In this document: piece by piece, positions 7,016 through 14,269 of the stretch
Layout of the letters: the number at the start of each line of letters is the position of its first letter
Position numbering within the stretch: the stretch's first letter is position 1
Origin: a virus
IMG/VR virus record: IMGVR_UViG_3300023184_000588
Coordinates: 1-21,390 of that record
Reading direction: 5' to 3' (one strand)
DNA: 21,390 bases
The notes under the pieces: generated by a model
The model's input: the letters and a program-made list of their open reading frames with translations, nothing else
Told to the model about the DNA's origin: nothing
Databases searched by the model: none
Made by a program: the position numbers and the translations under genes

Positions 7016-8862
7016 AAGTATTTATTTATAACAACCTAATCGACAATCCCGTTATGCAAGAGGGCAACAAGACGCTGGCTCAGCGCGATAGGCTGGAGCC
7101 GCATCTAGCCTATTTAAACGACATCTACTATTTTCTAAAAAAGTTTGAAACGACTAATCCTGAGGAAGCCGATTGCTTCTTCGTTCCACTTTTTCTGGCT
7201 GGGATGCAATTCTCTAACCTTGATCCAGAAAAAATTATTAACGAACACTGCACGCACCTGACCCGAGGAAACCATATACTTGTCAGCACTGGAGATGTCG
7301 GTCAACGCAAAGAGTCGATTTACGAAATGACTCACGAAGCTAACCCAATTCGAGCTTACAACAAAAAGTGGCGGTGGATGGATGACCGATTTATTCTAAT
7401 CGCTCTCGAATCCTTGCCTACCCTACACAAACAAGACATCGCAATTTTACCTTATCAGACGAAAGAAACAGAAGCCTATGATTGCGAGCGAGACATCTTT
7501 GCCTCGTTTATTGGGACGATGACCCAACTGCACCTACCCGAAGATCATATCCGAGGAGGGAGGCTGGTTGAGTTGCAGGCCAAAGCAAAAGACATCCTTA
7601 TTGGTTGGCCACAAGAAGTAGCACACAGGATGGGGGAGGAGATTCACCCGCATAAACTAATGGCACGATCTGTATTTACTCTCTGCCCTGCGGGATATGG
7701 GCGGTGGTCGTTTCGGTTTGTTGAGGCGCTGCTCAACGGCTCAATCCCTATCCTTTTGTCGGATGACTATGTTCTGCCCTTTGCCGATAAGATTCAATGG
7801 GAAGATTACTGCATTACAGTCGAAGAAAAAGACCTTCTTAATGTGGAGGAGATTCTAAAATCCATACCGCAAGACCAAATTTTGCAGATGCAAGAGAAAA
7901 TCAAAAACTCAAAGCATCTATTTACAAAGGATTTTATTCTGTCCTGCATTGCAGAAAAACTGCCCCAAAAGTCATGCGCCGATATTGCTATCGGAAAGAT
8001 GAGAAGCCCAGAGGCGATGCACATTGTTTGCGTGGATGTAACCAACAAGTGCGATCTAGCCTGCTCTAACTGCACCCGGCTTTTGGCTAATCAAGAAACA
8101 AAATGGGAGATGAGCGTCGAGAACTTTCGACTAGCTCTTCAAAGCCTGAAGAACTACGGCGGCATAATCGCTATGATTGGAGGCAATCCATGCGTTCACA
8201 CAAAGTTTGCGGAGTTGTGCCAAGTCTTTCGGGAGGAGATACCCAACCAATTTCAGAGGGGTATATGGACAAACAACTATTTCAAACACCGAGAGGTGAT
8301 TGAGCAAACCTTTGGAGCGTTGAATCTTAACCCTCACAATATGGAGAGAGCCAACGAGAAGCTAAAAGACCTTCACGATGTAATGGTGAAACAAAAAGGA
8401 TTTCACGGCGGGTATTATGTGGGCAACAGTCATCACGCTCCCCTTCTAACAGCGGTTAAAGACCTATATCCAGAGCAGGAGATGTGGGACAGAATTAGCC
8501 GGTGTGATATAAACAAAGACTGGTCAGCATCCATTATTCAAAACAGGGGACAACTTAGGGCTTACTTCTGTGAAGTTGCGGCGTCCTTTGACTTGGCAAG
8601 AGGGGAAGATCACGGTCACCCAGTTGTCCTTGACTGGTGGAAAAAGCCAATCTCGGCTTTTTCCGATCAAGTGAAACATTTCTGCACCGGGTGTGGAGTT
8701 CCCGCAAGACTCCGAGGGAATATGGATAACGAGGAGATCGACACCTACACCAAGTCAAACGCCGACATTGCACAAAAGTCTTTGGCAAAGGGACGCAAGA
8801 TACAGCTGCTTGATGTAGAAAATAAACTAAATCATAAAGTGACGGAGTATTTTGCAGGGTGA
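7012..8862 (+). CDS. Exostosin-like (GT47) glycosyltransferase fused to a radical SAM domain
   Basis: This is a 616-residue fusion. Residues 1-310 match exostosin/GT47: EEADCFFVPLFLAG near 51-64, ARSVFTLCPAGYGRWSFRFVEAL (218-240, quoted in part: FTLCPAGYGRWS), then GSIPILLSDDYVLPF and IQWEDYCITV. Residues about 335-570 look like a radical SAM enzyme. The [4Fe-4S] motif CxxxCxxC is C347, C351, C354 (NKCDLACSNC), followed by MIGGNP at 388-393 in the place of the SAM-binding GGEP. Cysteines at 498, 520, 558 and 561 may bind an auxiliary cluster. GTG start 7012 overlaps the previous stop and has AAGGAG 8 bases upstream. The gene is visibly AT-richer, with AGA/AGG arginine codons, than flanking structural genes. 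The radical SAM part could modify a sugar or a peptide acceptor; the substrate is unknown. Confidence 0.85.
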   Translation: MKVFIYNNLIDNPVMQEGNKTLAQRDRLEPHLAYLNDIYYFLKKFETTNPEEADCFFVPLFLAGMQFSNLDPEKIINEHCTHLTRGNHILVSTGDVGQRKESIYEMTHEANPIRAYNKKWRWMDDRFILIALESLPTLHKQDIAILPYQTKETEAYDCERDIFASFIGTMTQLHLPEDHIRGGRLVELQAKAKDILIGWPQEVAHRMGEEIHPHKLMARSVFTLCPAGYGRWSFRFVEALLNGSIPILLSDDYVLPFADKIQWEDYCITVEEKDLLNVEEILKSIPQDQILQMQEKIKNSKHLFTKDFILSCIAEKLPQKSCADIAIGKMRSPEAMHIVCVDVTNKCDLACSNCTRLLANQETKWEMSVENFRLALQSLKNYGGIIAMIGGNPCVHTKFAELCQVFREEIPNQFQRGIWTNNYFKHREVIEQTFGALNLNPHNMERANEKLKDLHDVMVKQKGFHGGYYVGNSHHAPLLTAVKDLYPEQEMWDRISRCDINKDWSASIIQNRGQLRAYFCEVAASFDLARGEDHGHPVVLDWWKKPISAFSDQVKHFCTGCGVPARLRGNMDNEEIDTYTKSNADIAQKSLAKGRKIQLLDVENKLNHKVTEYFAG

Positions 8863-9518
8863 AAAAGTGTATCCGATACCAGCAACGCTTAGGCGATGTT
8901 CTGCGCTGCTTGCCTGCCTGCAAATATCTCGCCGACCAAGGCCACGAGGTAGTCTTAGATTGCTTTGATCAATATCACGGTGTCTTTGATTTGGTTACCT
9001 ACGTGCGCCCAGGCACTGCTGATGACATAATAGATTTAGAAATCTGGCCCAATCGTTACAACGCATTTCGGCAGTCTGGCTTATCGTGGATGGACTTTGT
9101 CTATCAGCACCCAGCCATTGCCGGAGCGGATCGCAAGATCGTACTGGATCGCCTGCCAGATGGGCCGCCACCCGGACTGCCTGATCATTACAACCTGCTG
9201 GCGCCGATGGGTATCAGCCAATCGTGGAACTACCCGACGCTAGATATTCTACAGAAAGCTACCGAGCTGATGGGCGACTTTATCATTATGTGCGAAAAGA
9301 AATACTACTTTCACAACCGACACTGGACGGCGGCATCGGTAGTCGAAATGGCGCAAGCTATCAAGCACGCCAGCACCTTCATGGCGATAAACTCAGCCCC
9401 AGCCATACTTGCCTCAGCTCTACGCCAAGATCGCCCAACCTTCTTCCTTCCGCAAAAAGAACAGTGGGCACAAGACAACATCGCGCCGTGGCCTGGGCGC
9501 GTTGACGTGGAGCTATAA
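8859..9518 (+). CDS. Short GT9/heptosyltransferase-like glycosyltransferase
   Basis: This 219-residue protein starts at GTG 8859, overlapping the preceding stop by GTGA. The N terminus (RLGDVLRCLPACKYLADQGHEV) matches the 'lGDvl...P....L...' opening of GT9 heptosyltransferases, and MAINSAPAILASALRQDRPTFF near the C terminus resembles the sugar-nucleotide loop 'sGp.HlA.al..P.v.l'. It is about 120 residues shorter than typical GT9 enzymes, so the two Rossmann halves are compact or part is missing. It closes the sugar cassette; a tail gene begins four bases after its stop. The C-terminal codons contain the TTGACG that lies 20 bases before the next start. Activity and acceptor are unknown. Confidence 0.65.
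   Translation: MKKCIRYQQRLGDVLRCLPACKYLADQGHEVVLDCFDQYHGVFDLVTYVRPGTADDIIDLEIWPNRYNAFRQSGLSWMDFVYQHPAIAGADRKIVLDRLPDGPPPGLPDHYNLLAPMGISQSWNYPTLDILQKATELMGDFIIMCEKKYYFHNRHWTAASVVEMAQAIKHASTFMAINSAPAILASALRQDRPTFFLPQKEQWAQDNIAPWPGRVDVEL
9502..9507 (+). promoter_or_regulatory. TTGACG variant of the start-linked motif, tail terminator gene
   Basis: TTGACG inside the last codons of the GT9-like gene lies exactly 20 bases before ATG 9522. This is the only member of the set that deviates from TTGACA, by one base. Confidence 0.4.
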
Positions 9519-9521
9519 CCT

Positions 9522-9968
9522 ATGGCCGCCGTCACCATGCTTGATCGTTTAATCGAAGCCGCTTTCAAAGAGCTGGTCTCACCCGTAGTTACCGCTCCGA
9601 CCTATCACCTTTCCCACGATGCCACAGAGAACGTCCCGCCCAGCATTGTGATAAAGGCGTCCATGGGCTCAGAGGAGCCCGTCAGAGGCAGCGGCGTATT
9701 TAGCATCCCAGTAGAAATTATCTTTGACGAAAGCTACGACGACGCCACCCCCACCTCCCACAGCGCACAGTGTAGCAAGATCCTGCAGTGCTTCTACGAT
9801 GCGACCAATCTCTCCGCTAGGCTTAACGCCACCACCGCCATCGGCTCCGCCCGCACCTACAGCGCCAAGCTAGAATCCAGCGAAGCCAGCGCCGATAATG
9901 AGGAACGATCCTACACCCAAAACTATAAGCTTACCGTCATTGCGTTCCCCGGTTCCATCGCGAGTTGA
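9522..9968 (+). CDS. Tail terminator / tail completion-like protein
   Basis: The protein has 148 residues and is the first gene of the tail module. An N-terminal helix (MLDRLIEAAFKELV) is followed by PPSIVIKASMGSEEPVRGSG and a GVFSIPVEIIF strand, then a D-rich loop and a helix (CSKILQCFYDA), then a final strand near YKLTVIAF. This layout, with a charged loop and an alpha/beta core, and the place immediately before the tail tube gene fit siphovirus tail terminator (neck) proteins that cap the tube. Sequence similarity is too low to be certain. Its stop TGA is part of the TTGACA preceding the tail tube gene. Confidence 0.5.
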   Translation: MAAVTMLDRLIEAAFKELVSPVVTAPTYHLSHDATENVPPSIVIKASMGSEEPVRGSGVFSIPVEIIFDESYDDATPTSHSAQCSKILQCFYDATNLSARLNATTAIGSARTYSAKLESSEASADNEERSYTQNYKLTVIAFPGSIAS

Positions 9969-9970
9969 CA
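9965..9970 (+). promoter_or_regulatory. TTGACA start-linked motif, tail tube gene
   Basis: TTGACA incorporates the upstream TGA stop and lies 22 bases before ATG 9987. A GGTTAGGG stretch lies between motif and start. Confidence 0.4.
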
Positions 9971-9986
9971 CGTAGGTTAGGGCAAT

Positions 9987-10337
9987 ATGGCAAATGCAGT
10001 AACCATCGGTGTAACGGGCCTTTCTTTTGGCGCTACGGCGGAGAGCGGCCTACTCATCTCGAGTTTTTCTGAAACCCGCAACATCGAAAAAGCAGAAGTG
10101 CGCGATGCAACCGGAAATGTAGTCGGCCTCGCACTTTACAACCAAACCGATTCTATCTCCTTCTCTGGTTCCATTACTGGCTCCTTTGCGACAACTGCAG
10201 GCGCCGTTCTCACCACCCTGGCCAACGCCACCAGCACAGGTGGCAAAATCGTGGTCGAGTCTGTGGCCTTCTCCAAGAGCCCGGACGCTTTCGTCACCGT
10301 AGACGTCAGCGCCACCCGCTATCCAAACATGAGCTAA
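9987..10337 (+). CDS. Major tail tube protein-like
   Basis: This 116-residue beta-rich protein lies between the tail terminator-like and chaperone genes, the standard place of the tube subunit. Strand-forming segments include GLLISSFSETRNIEKAEVRD, LALYNQTDSISFSGSI, GKIVVESVAFSKSP and DAFVTVDVSATRYP. The 'SFSETRNIEKAEVRDATGNVVG' pattern (here split for quoting: EKAEVRDATGNVVG) suggests the N-terminal beta sheet of short tube proteins. It is compact with no Ig-like C-terminal decoration. A hairpin overlaps its stop codon. Confidence 0.65.
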   Translation: MANAVTIGVTGLSFGATAESGLLISSFSETRNIEKAEVRDATGNVVGLALYNQTDSISFSGSITGSFATTAGAVLTTLANATSTGGKIVVESVAFSKSPDAFVTVDVSATRYPNMS

Positions 10338-10354
10338 ACCGCACCGGCGGTTTA
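10335..10354 (+). promoter_or_regulatory. Perfect 8-bp hairpin overlapping the tail tube stop codon
   Basis: TAAACCGC (10335-10342) pairs with GCGGTTTA (10347-10354) around an ACCG loop; the first three bases are the stop codon. CTGAAATCCTCTC and ATG 10374 follow. It may uncouple the abundant tube protein from the next gene or attenuate transcription. Confidence 0.5.
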
Positions 10355-10373
10355 CTGAAATCCTCTCATAACA

Positions 10374-10751
10374 ATGGAAAGCTTCTGGGGTACAACTAAC
10401 TTGAAAGTAGCGGCCGCCGCTACTGCCTTTGGCGCCACCCTACGCCAGCTCGATCCCGTCACCTGTATTGTGAAGGAGGGCGGCCAGCGTCAGGTCACCT
10501 TCTGGTTTAGCTCATCCGGCCCCGACGGTGAGGAAGCCCGTGCCGAAATGGAACGCACTTGGGGCGAAATGAAGTCTGATAAAGAATCCGCCATCCGCTT
10601 TGTCCGGGCCGCCCTTGAGAATCGAGAAACCCTTCTAGGATTGGTTAAACGGGCCGAGCCCATCCTTTCCATCCAACGGGGCGGGCAAACGTTGCTAGTG
10701 CCAGAGAAGGCCCGTCCTGAGCTTAAGCGTGCCCTTCTAAACAAACTATGA
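10374..10751 (+). CDS. Tail-module protein of unknown function
   Basis: This 125-residue protein lies between the tube protein and the tail chaperones and overlaps the latter by ATGA. A beta segment (GGQRQVTFWFSSSGPDGE) is followed by two charged helices (EEARAEMERTWGEMKSD; AIRFVRAALENRETLLGLV) and a basic C terminus. I do not recognise the family. Position suggests a tail assembly factor, possibly a second chaperone. No signal peptide or membrane segment is present. Confidence 0.6.
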   Translation: MESFWGTTNLKVAAAATAFGATLRQLDPVTCIVKEGGQRQVTFWFSSSGPDGEEARAEMERTWGEMKSDKESAIRFVRAALENRETLLGLVKRAEPILSIQRGGQTLLVPEKARPELKRALLNKL

Positions 10752-11131
10752 GCGACACCCTCGAGCAAGATCTGGACGACGCGTTTATCGCCCCAGACAC
10801 CTACTTTAAAGGGGAGAAGCTGGCACCATATACGGAGGGCAGCCGCCTGCTCATGCTTCAGGTGAGGGATGAGGCGGACAGCGCCATCTACTTTGTCTGG
10901 TCATTCGTCTACATCCACATCCTGCTCGCCCAAGATCGTCGGGCCGCCATTAAACTGGCGTGGGATAGGGATGCCTTTCGCGAAAAGCTTTTGGATTGGT
11001 CTGAGAATATGACAGAGGAGGATCGGACAACCGCCTCCCTCGTCTGCTCCTCCGTGCTCGGGGCCGCCAACAAGGCCCGAGTGAATGTTATACCAAGCGC
11101 CTTGGTAGAAGCCGCACCCCCAAACGCCTAG
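10748..11131 (+). CDS. Tail assembly chaperone, G-like (zero-frame product)
   Basis: This 127-residue, mostly helical, acidic protein lies two genes before the tape measure, where siphoviruses encode the G/GT chaperones that coat the tape measure during tail assembly. RLLMLQVRDEADSAIYFVWS, then FVYIHILLAQ, AIKLAWDRDAFREKLLDWSE and an Ala-rich C terminus fit the helical pattern of G-type proteins. Six bases before its TAG stop lies C CCA AAC, a canonical slippery heptamer. The ATG overlaps the upstream stop as ATGA. Confidence 0.7.
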   Translation: MSDTLEQDLDDAFIAPDTYFKGEKLAPYTEGSRLLMLQVRDEADSAIYFVWSFVYIHILLAQDRRAAIKLAWDRDAFREKLLDWSENMTEEDRTTASLVCSSVLGAANKARVNVIPSALVEAAPPNA

Positions 11132-11334
11132 CGCCAGGGGGGAGCGCCGCGTGCGTCTTCGTCCTGGCTAAAGAAACTGGATGGTCCATCGAAAAAATCT
11201 TATGGGAAATACCCCTCAGCCAAGTTCACCAAGCGGAACACGTTTTTCTATATATGAACGGCGCGAAGTTAAGGCGGGCAAATCATATCCATGGCTCCGA
11301 TATTCGTGACATGGAAAGGCTGTTAGGATTATGA
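10748..11334 (+). CDS. Tail assembly chaperone G-T fusion made by -1 frameshift
   Basis: Shifting back one base after AAC at 11123-11125 gives codons CGC CTA GCG CCA and a 69-residue extension that ends at TGA 11332-11334, inside the ATGA that starts the next gene. The extension reads RLAPGGSAACVFVLAKETGW onward, with SIEKILWEIPLSQVHQAEHV and a C-terminal RDMERLLGL. Tryptophan-containing short helices of this kind ('W...kIL.eIPl.q') are typical of the T domain that recruits the tape measure protein. The fused product would be about 195 residues. Without the shift, 11132-11330 would be an unusually long empty gap for this densely packed genome. Frameshift efficiency cannot be read from sequence. 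Confidence 0.65.
11119..11125 (+). promoter_or_regulatory. Programmed -1 ribosomal frameshift site C CCA AAC
   Basis: The heptamer has the X XXY YYZ form in register with the zero frame, with codons CCC CCA AAC, three codons before the TAG at 11129. Slippage places the ribosome in a frame open for 69 further codons. G-rich sequence (GGGGGG at 11137-11142) follows at a distance that could support a stimulatory structure, but I do not see a clear simple stem. Confidence 0.65.
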
Positions 11335-12194
11335 GCGCAAGTCTTACCGTAGATGCCACTAAACTAGAAAGAGCGCTCAAAGCTTTTATCGGAAATACCA
11401 AACTGGAAGCAGGCAAGGAGATGAAAATCCAAGCCCGCAGCCTTTGCCTTAGTCTTGCAAAAGCAACCCAACCATTTGGCTTAGATTCAGCTACAAAAAA
11501 GCAGGGGGAGAAGGCGGTGTCGCGCGATATCGGGCGAGTCTATAAATCAGTCGCAGGCGCCAGCGTAGGAATATCAAAACTATCGCAAGGAGGAGGCAAG
11601 AGCCCCACTCAAAACGCCGAACAGGCGGGCCGCGCTTTTGCCGCCTTGGTGAATTTTAAATTTAAAGGCAAGGGCAAAAAAGCGCGTACTATGGCCGCAC
11701 GTAGCCAAGCGCAGGAACTGCTTAAGCGGATTAACACCGCCCCTTTTATCCACACCCAGCTAGGCCCGTTTGATGCTGGGAAAGCCCACACCGCCGCCAG
11801 ATTTGGCAAGCGCAAAAGCGTTCCAAAAAATCAGTTTGTTAGTCTTGTGGTAGATAAATCCAGCGATCTAAAAAAATACTACAGAGAAAAGATGAGTCAT
11901 GTCGGTATTATGAAAAGCGGCTGGGCCGCTTGCGCCAGAAGTTTAGGTGGCGTAAAAGGATTCCCCGCGTGGGTAACTCGCCATAGCGGAGGAGGAACGG
12001 TGGACGACCAGAGCTCTAAGGCCGTCGGTACCTTCTCAAAGCCTTATATTAAAGTCACAAACAAGATCCTTGGCATTGGTAACGTTATTAGTAATAGCAC
12101 GATCCAGCGTTCTATTGACATTCAGCTCGTAAAGATGATGACGCGCCTGAGAAAAATTGCTGGAGCCGAGCGCAAAAAAGCAGGCTTTGCCTAA
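11331..12194 (+). CDS. Basic tail-module protein of unknown function
   Basis: This 287-residue, Lys/Arg-rich protein lies between the tail chaperones and the tape measure. The N-terminal half has helical segments (TKLERALKAFIGNTKLEAGK), a low-complexity basic stretch (NFKFKGKGKKARTMAARSQA), and then NQFVSLVVDKSSDLKKYYRE. The segment MKSGWAACARSLGGVKGFPAWV followed by H recalls a recurring phage motif ('a..W...a..lG....P.W...H') found near tail and neck genes, but I cannot name the family. An HK97-gp10-like neck protein, or a tail component with acquired basic repeats, are alternatives. The start is ATG in an ATGA overlap with the frameshift product stop, with GGAAAGG 10-16 bases upstream. Confidence 0.6.
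   Translation: MSASLTVDATKLERALKAFIGNTKLEAGKEMKIQARSLCLSLAKATQPFGLDSATKKQGEKAVSRDIGRVYKSVAGASVGISKLSQGGGKSPTQNAEQAGRAFAALVNFKFKGKGKKARTMAARSQAQELLKRINTAPFIHTQLGPFDAGKAHTAARFGKRKSVPKNQFVSLVVDKSSDLKKYYREKMSHVGIMKSGWAACARSLGGVKGFPAWVTRHSGGGTVDDQSSKAVGTFSKPYIKVTNKILGIGNVISNSTIQRSIDIQLVKMMTRLRKIAGAERKKAGFA
12115..12120 (+). promoter_or_regulatory. TTGACA 20 bases before an internal in-frame ATG
   Basis: The hexamer lies near the 3' end of the basic tail-module gene, exactly 20 bases before ATG 12135, which is in frame and would give only a 19-residue peptide. It either is a chance member of the set or relates to expression of the tape measure gene at 12197. Confidence 0.2.
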
Positions 12195-12196
12195 AA

Positions 12197-13675
12197 ATGG
12201 ACGCCGTCGCAACTGCCAAACTAGCCCTCGACGCGTCCGGCATGGATCGCGGCCTGCAGAGCGCCAGCGCTAGCTTAGATAAATTCGCTAAGCAGGCGGG
12301 TGCGGCATTAGTCGGAGCCTTTGCCATGGATAAAATCATCGGCGGATTCAGCACCGCAATCGAGAAGGGCGACCAGTTGCAGGATCTAGCTAATCGTTTC
12401 GGCGTGTCCGCCGTTTCCATTCAAGAGATTGGCAACGCCGCCAGCCTAAGTGGGGCAGGGGTAGAAGACGTGGCCAGTGCCATGAATAAGCTGTCTAAAA
12501 ATGCAGGAGAAGCCATTGGCGGGAACGAGACCATGGCCGAGTCATTTGCAAAAATTGGACTCACTGTTGGAGACCTAAAAACGATGAGCCCAGAAGCTCT
12601 TTTCATGGCTCTAAGTAAAGCCATGTCCAGCGGTGCGATCCCAGCCACAGAACAGCTCGCGGTCGCTTCAGATGTTGCAGGTAAAAGTGTGGGAGCCTTA
12701 ATGGAGACTTTGCGCATGGGGCCGGAGGCCATCTCGGCTAACGGGCAGGCTATGGGCGTATGGTCTGCGGAAACCATCCTTCAACTCAGCGAGGCGTCTG
12801 ATGCAATCAAAACACTGCAAAACAGGTTTACCGTAGGGTTCGGTGTAATGGCACAGGTCATAATGCCGGTTATTAAAAAACTTGAAATGCTCTCAGAGCA
12901 GTTGGGTTTTGCTATCGTATCGGCAGGCGAATTAATGAAGGGAGACCTTAAAGGCGCCATGGCAGTAGCTGGTGCCGCTGCTACCGCTCGAAAAAACTTT
13001 GGGCAAGATACCGCCGCACCTAAAGCCACAACGGGTCCGATCGATACCGAGGGTGGCCCATCCATAAAAGAGAAATTAAAGGCTGAAAAATCTGCCATTA
13101 AAGACGCCGCCACCGCAGAAAAAGAAGCCATTAAAGATCGCACGGCCGAGGCCATGCGCATGCTTGCCGAAGAGGACAGCGAAAGAAAACTAGAAAACGC
13201 TAGCTACGAACGCCGCCGCGAACGTGCCAGTGAACGGATGCTCGAAGCCGCCAATGCAGAGGTTAAGGCAGCCATGGAAAAGCTGAGCATGAACAGGGAG
13301 CAGGAAAAGATGTTGGCTGGGCAGGGCGGAACCTCTCGTCAGAGGGAAGAGGCCAAAGGCGCGGCCTCAAGCGATATTCTTAACATGGCCAGCGGTCTAG
13401 GGGATAAAACTATTTCTGATAGGGTAACCAAGGAACGCAATAAAGCCGCCATGGAGCAGCAAAAAGTTAACAAAGAAGAGTTTGATTCTAGAGTTAGAGG
13501 CAACACCAAAGAATTTGTTGGCGGCAATCAAAGAACTATGACCAGCCGCCGTGAGGAATTTATAAAAACGGAAGCAGGCAAAGAAGCTCAAGGCACAAAA
13601 AACCTTTCAGACGTTTACAGGATTCTGGATGAAACATTGAGAAAAATAACCTCAGCCCCTCTGGTGGGTGCTTAA
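12197..13675 (+). CDS. Tail tape measure protein (short)
   Basis: This 492-residue helical protein follows the G/GT chaperones, the invariant place of the tape measure. ATAKLALDASGMDRGLQSAS opens it, in the style of phage tape measures that start with 'L.lda..f..gl....'; hydrophobic helices follow (AFAMDKIIGGF; FGVMAQVIMPVIKKL), and then a long charged coiled-coil region from about residue 285 to 420 rich in Glu, Lys, Ala and Arg. A GVSAVSIQEIGNAASLSG segment matches a motif common in tape measures ('fGvs...lq.l..aa...G'). At about 0.15 nm per residue it predicts a tail near 74 nm, short for a siphovirus. It starts two bases after the previous stop with no Shine-Dalgarno sequence. Confidence 0.85.
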   Translation: MDAVATAKLALDASGMDRGLQSASASLDKFAKQAGAALVGAFAMDKIIGGFSTAIEKGDQLQDLANRFGVSAVSIQEIGNAASLSGAGVEDVASAMNKLSKNAGEAIGGNETMAESFAKIGLTVGDLKTMSPEALFMALSKAMSSGAIPATEQLAVASDVAGKSVGALMETLRMGPEAISANGQAMGVWSAETILQLSEASDAIKTLQNRFTVGFGVMAQVIMPVIKKLEMLSEQLGFAIVSAGELMKGDLKGAMAVAGAAATARKNFGQDTAAPKATTGPIDTEGGPSIKEKLKAEKSAIKDAATAEKEAIKDRTAEAMRMLAEEDSERKLENASYERRRERASERMLEAANAEVKAAMEKLSMNREQEKMLAGQGGTSRQREEAKGAASSDILNMASGLGDKTISDRVTKERNKAAMEQQKVNKEEFDSRVRGNTKEFVGGNQRTMTSRREEFIKTEAGKEAQGTKNLSDVYRILDETLRKITSAPLVGA

Positions 13676-13679
13676 TATT

Positions 13680-14255
13680 ATGCCCGCCGCAAGAATTATC
13701 GGCCTGCCGTCTTCAGGCGTTAAAACCCTACGCCGTGTGGATTACTCTACCGAACGCAACGGCTTGGAAACCCTGACAGAAACTTACACCATTCGCACCG
13801 CAGATCGTGCCACCCTCCAACCTACTTTTAACGCCCCTCACACCAGCTTTAGCAAAAACTCTACCCTGTACCCGCGCATGGTTGTTGAAAACTTTAACAT
13901 CCGTGCCCAGGACGGTGATATTTCAGAGCTTACCGTCACCTTCGTTGGTCTCACCTCCACCTCAGGATTACCAGGTGCCTTAATCAAAGTATTGCCCGCT
14001 CCCCCTAAGGTAGTCTATCAAGTCGAATATTTATCATCCCAAACTGAATCGGAATTAATTGCGTCGGCTACTGTACTCACTCGTATGCCCGTCACGATAA
14101 ATGGCACGGTCATGCCATACAACAGGCCGTTTACGACAAACTCCGACAATAGTCGGAGTTTCTACGGGTACACTTATTCAACCACCGAGGCAACCCGCCG
14201 CGGGCTGTTCCTCGTCTGCACAGTAGTTTTTGCAGAATATAATATTATTTATTAA
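13680..14255 (+). CDS. Distal tail protein of unknown function
   Basis: The protein has 191 residues from ATG 13680; an in-frame GTG at 13668 inside the tape measure end is an alternative start. It is beta-rich (RVDYSTERNGLETLTETYTI, LYPRMVVENFNIRAQDGDIS, ELTVTFVGLTS) with an aromatic C terminus. Its position immediately after the tape measure is that of distal tail or baseplate hub proteins, but I see no signature that identifies it. A perfect 10-bp hairpin lies within the coding sequence at 14138-14161. Confidence 0.65.
   Translation: MPAARIIGLPSSGVKTLRRVDYSTERNGLETLTETYTIRTADRATLQPTFNAPHTSFSKNSTLYPRMVVENFNIRAQDGDISELTVTFVGLTSTSGLPGALIKVLPAPPKVVYQVEYLSSQTESELIASATVLTRMPVTINGTVMPYNRPFTTNSDNSRSFYGYTYSTTEATRRGLFLVCTVVFAEYNIIY
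14138..14161 (+). promoter_or_regulatory. Perfect 10-bp hairpin inside a coding region
   Basis: AAACTCCGAC (14138-14147) pairs perfectly with GTCGGAGTTT (14152-14161) around AATA. It encodes part of TTNSDNSRSFYG. The stem ends in TTT, so it could act as an intragenic terminator or an RNA processing site. Confidence 0.45.
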
Positions 14256-14269
14256 CGGATGTATAAATT

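Noticed and set aside
12135-12194. Separate 19-residue gene from ATG 12135
   Set aside because: It is in frame with the end of the basic tail-module protein and very short; its only support is the upstream TTGACA.
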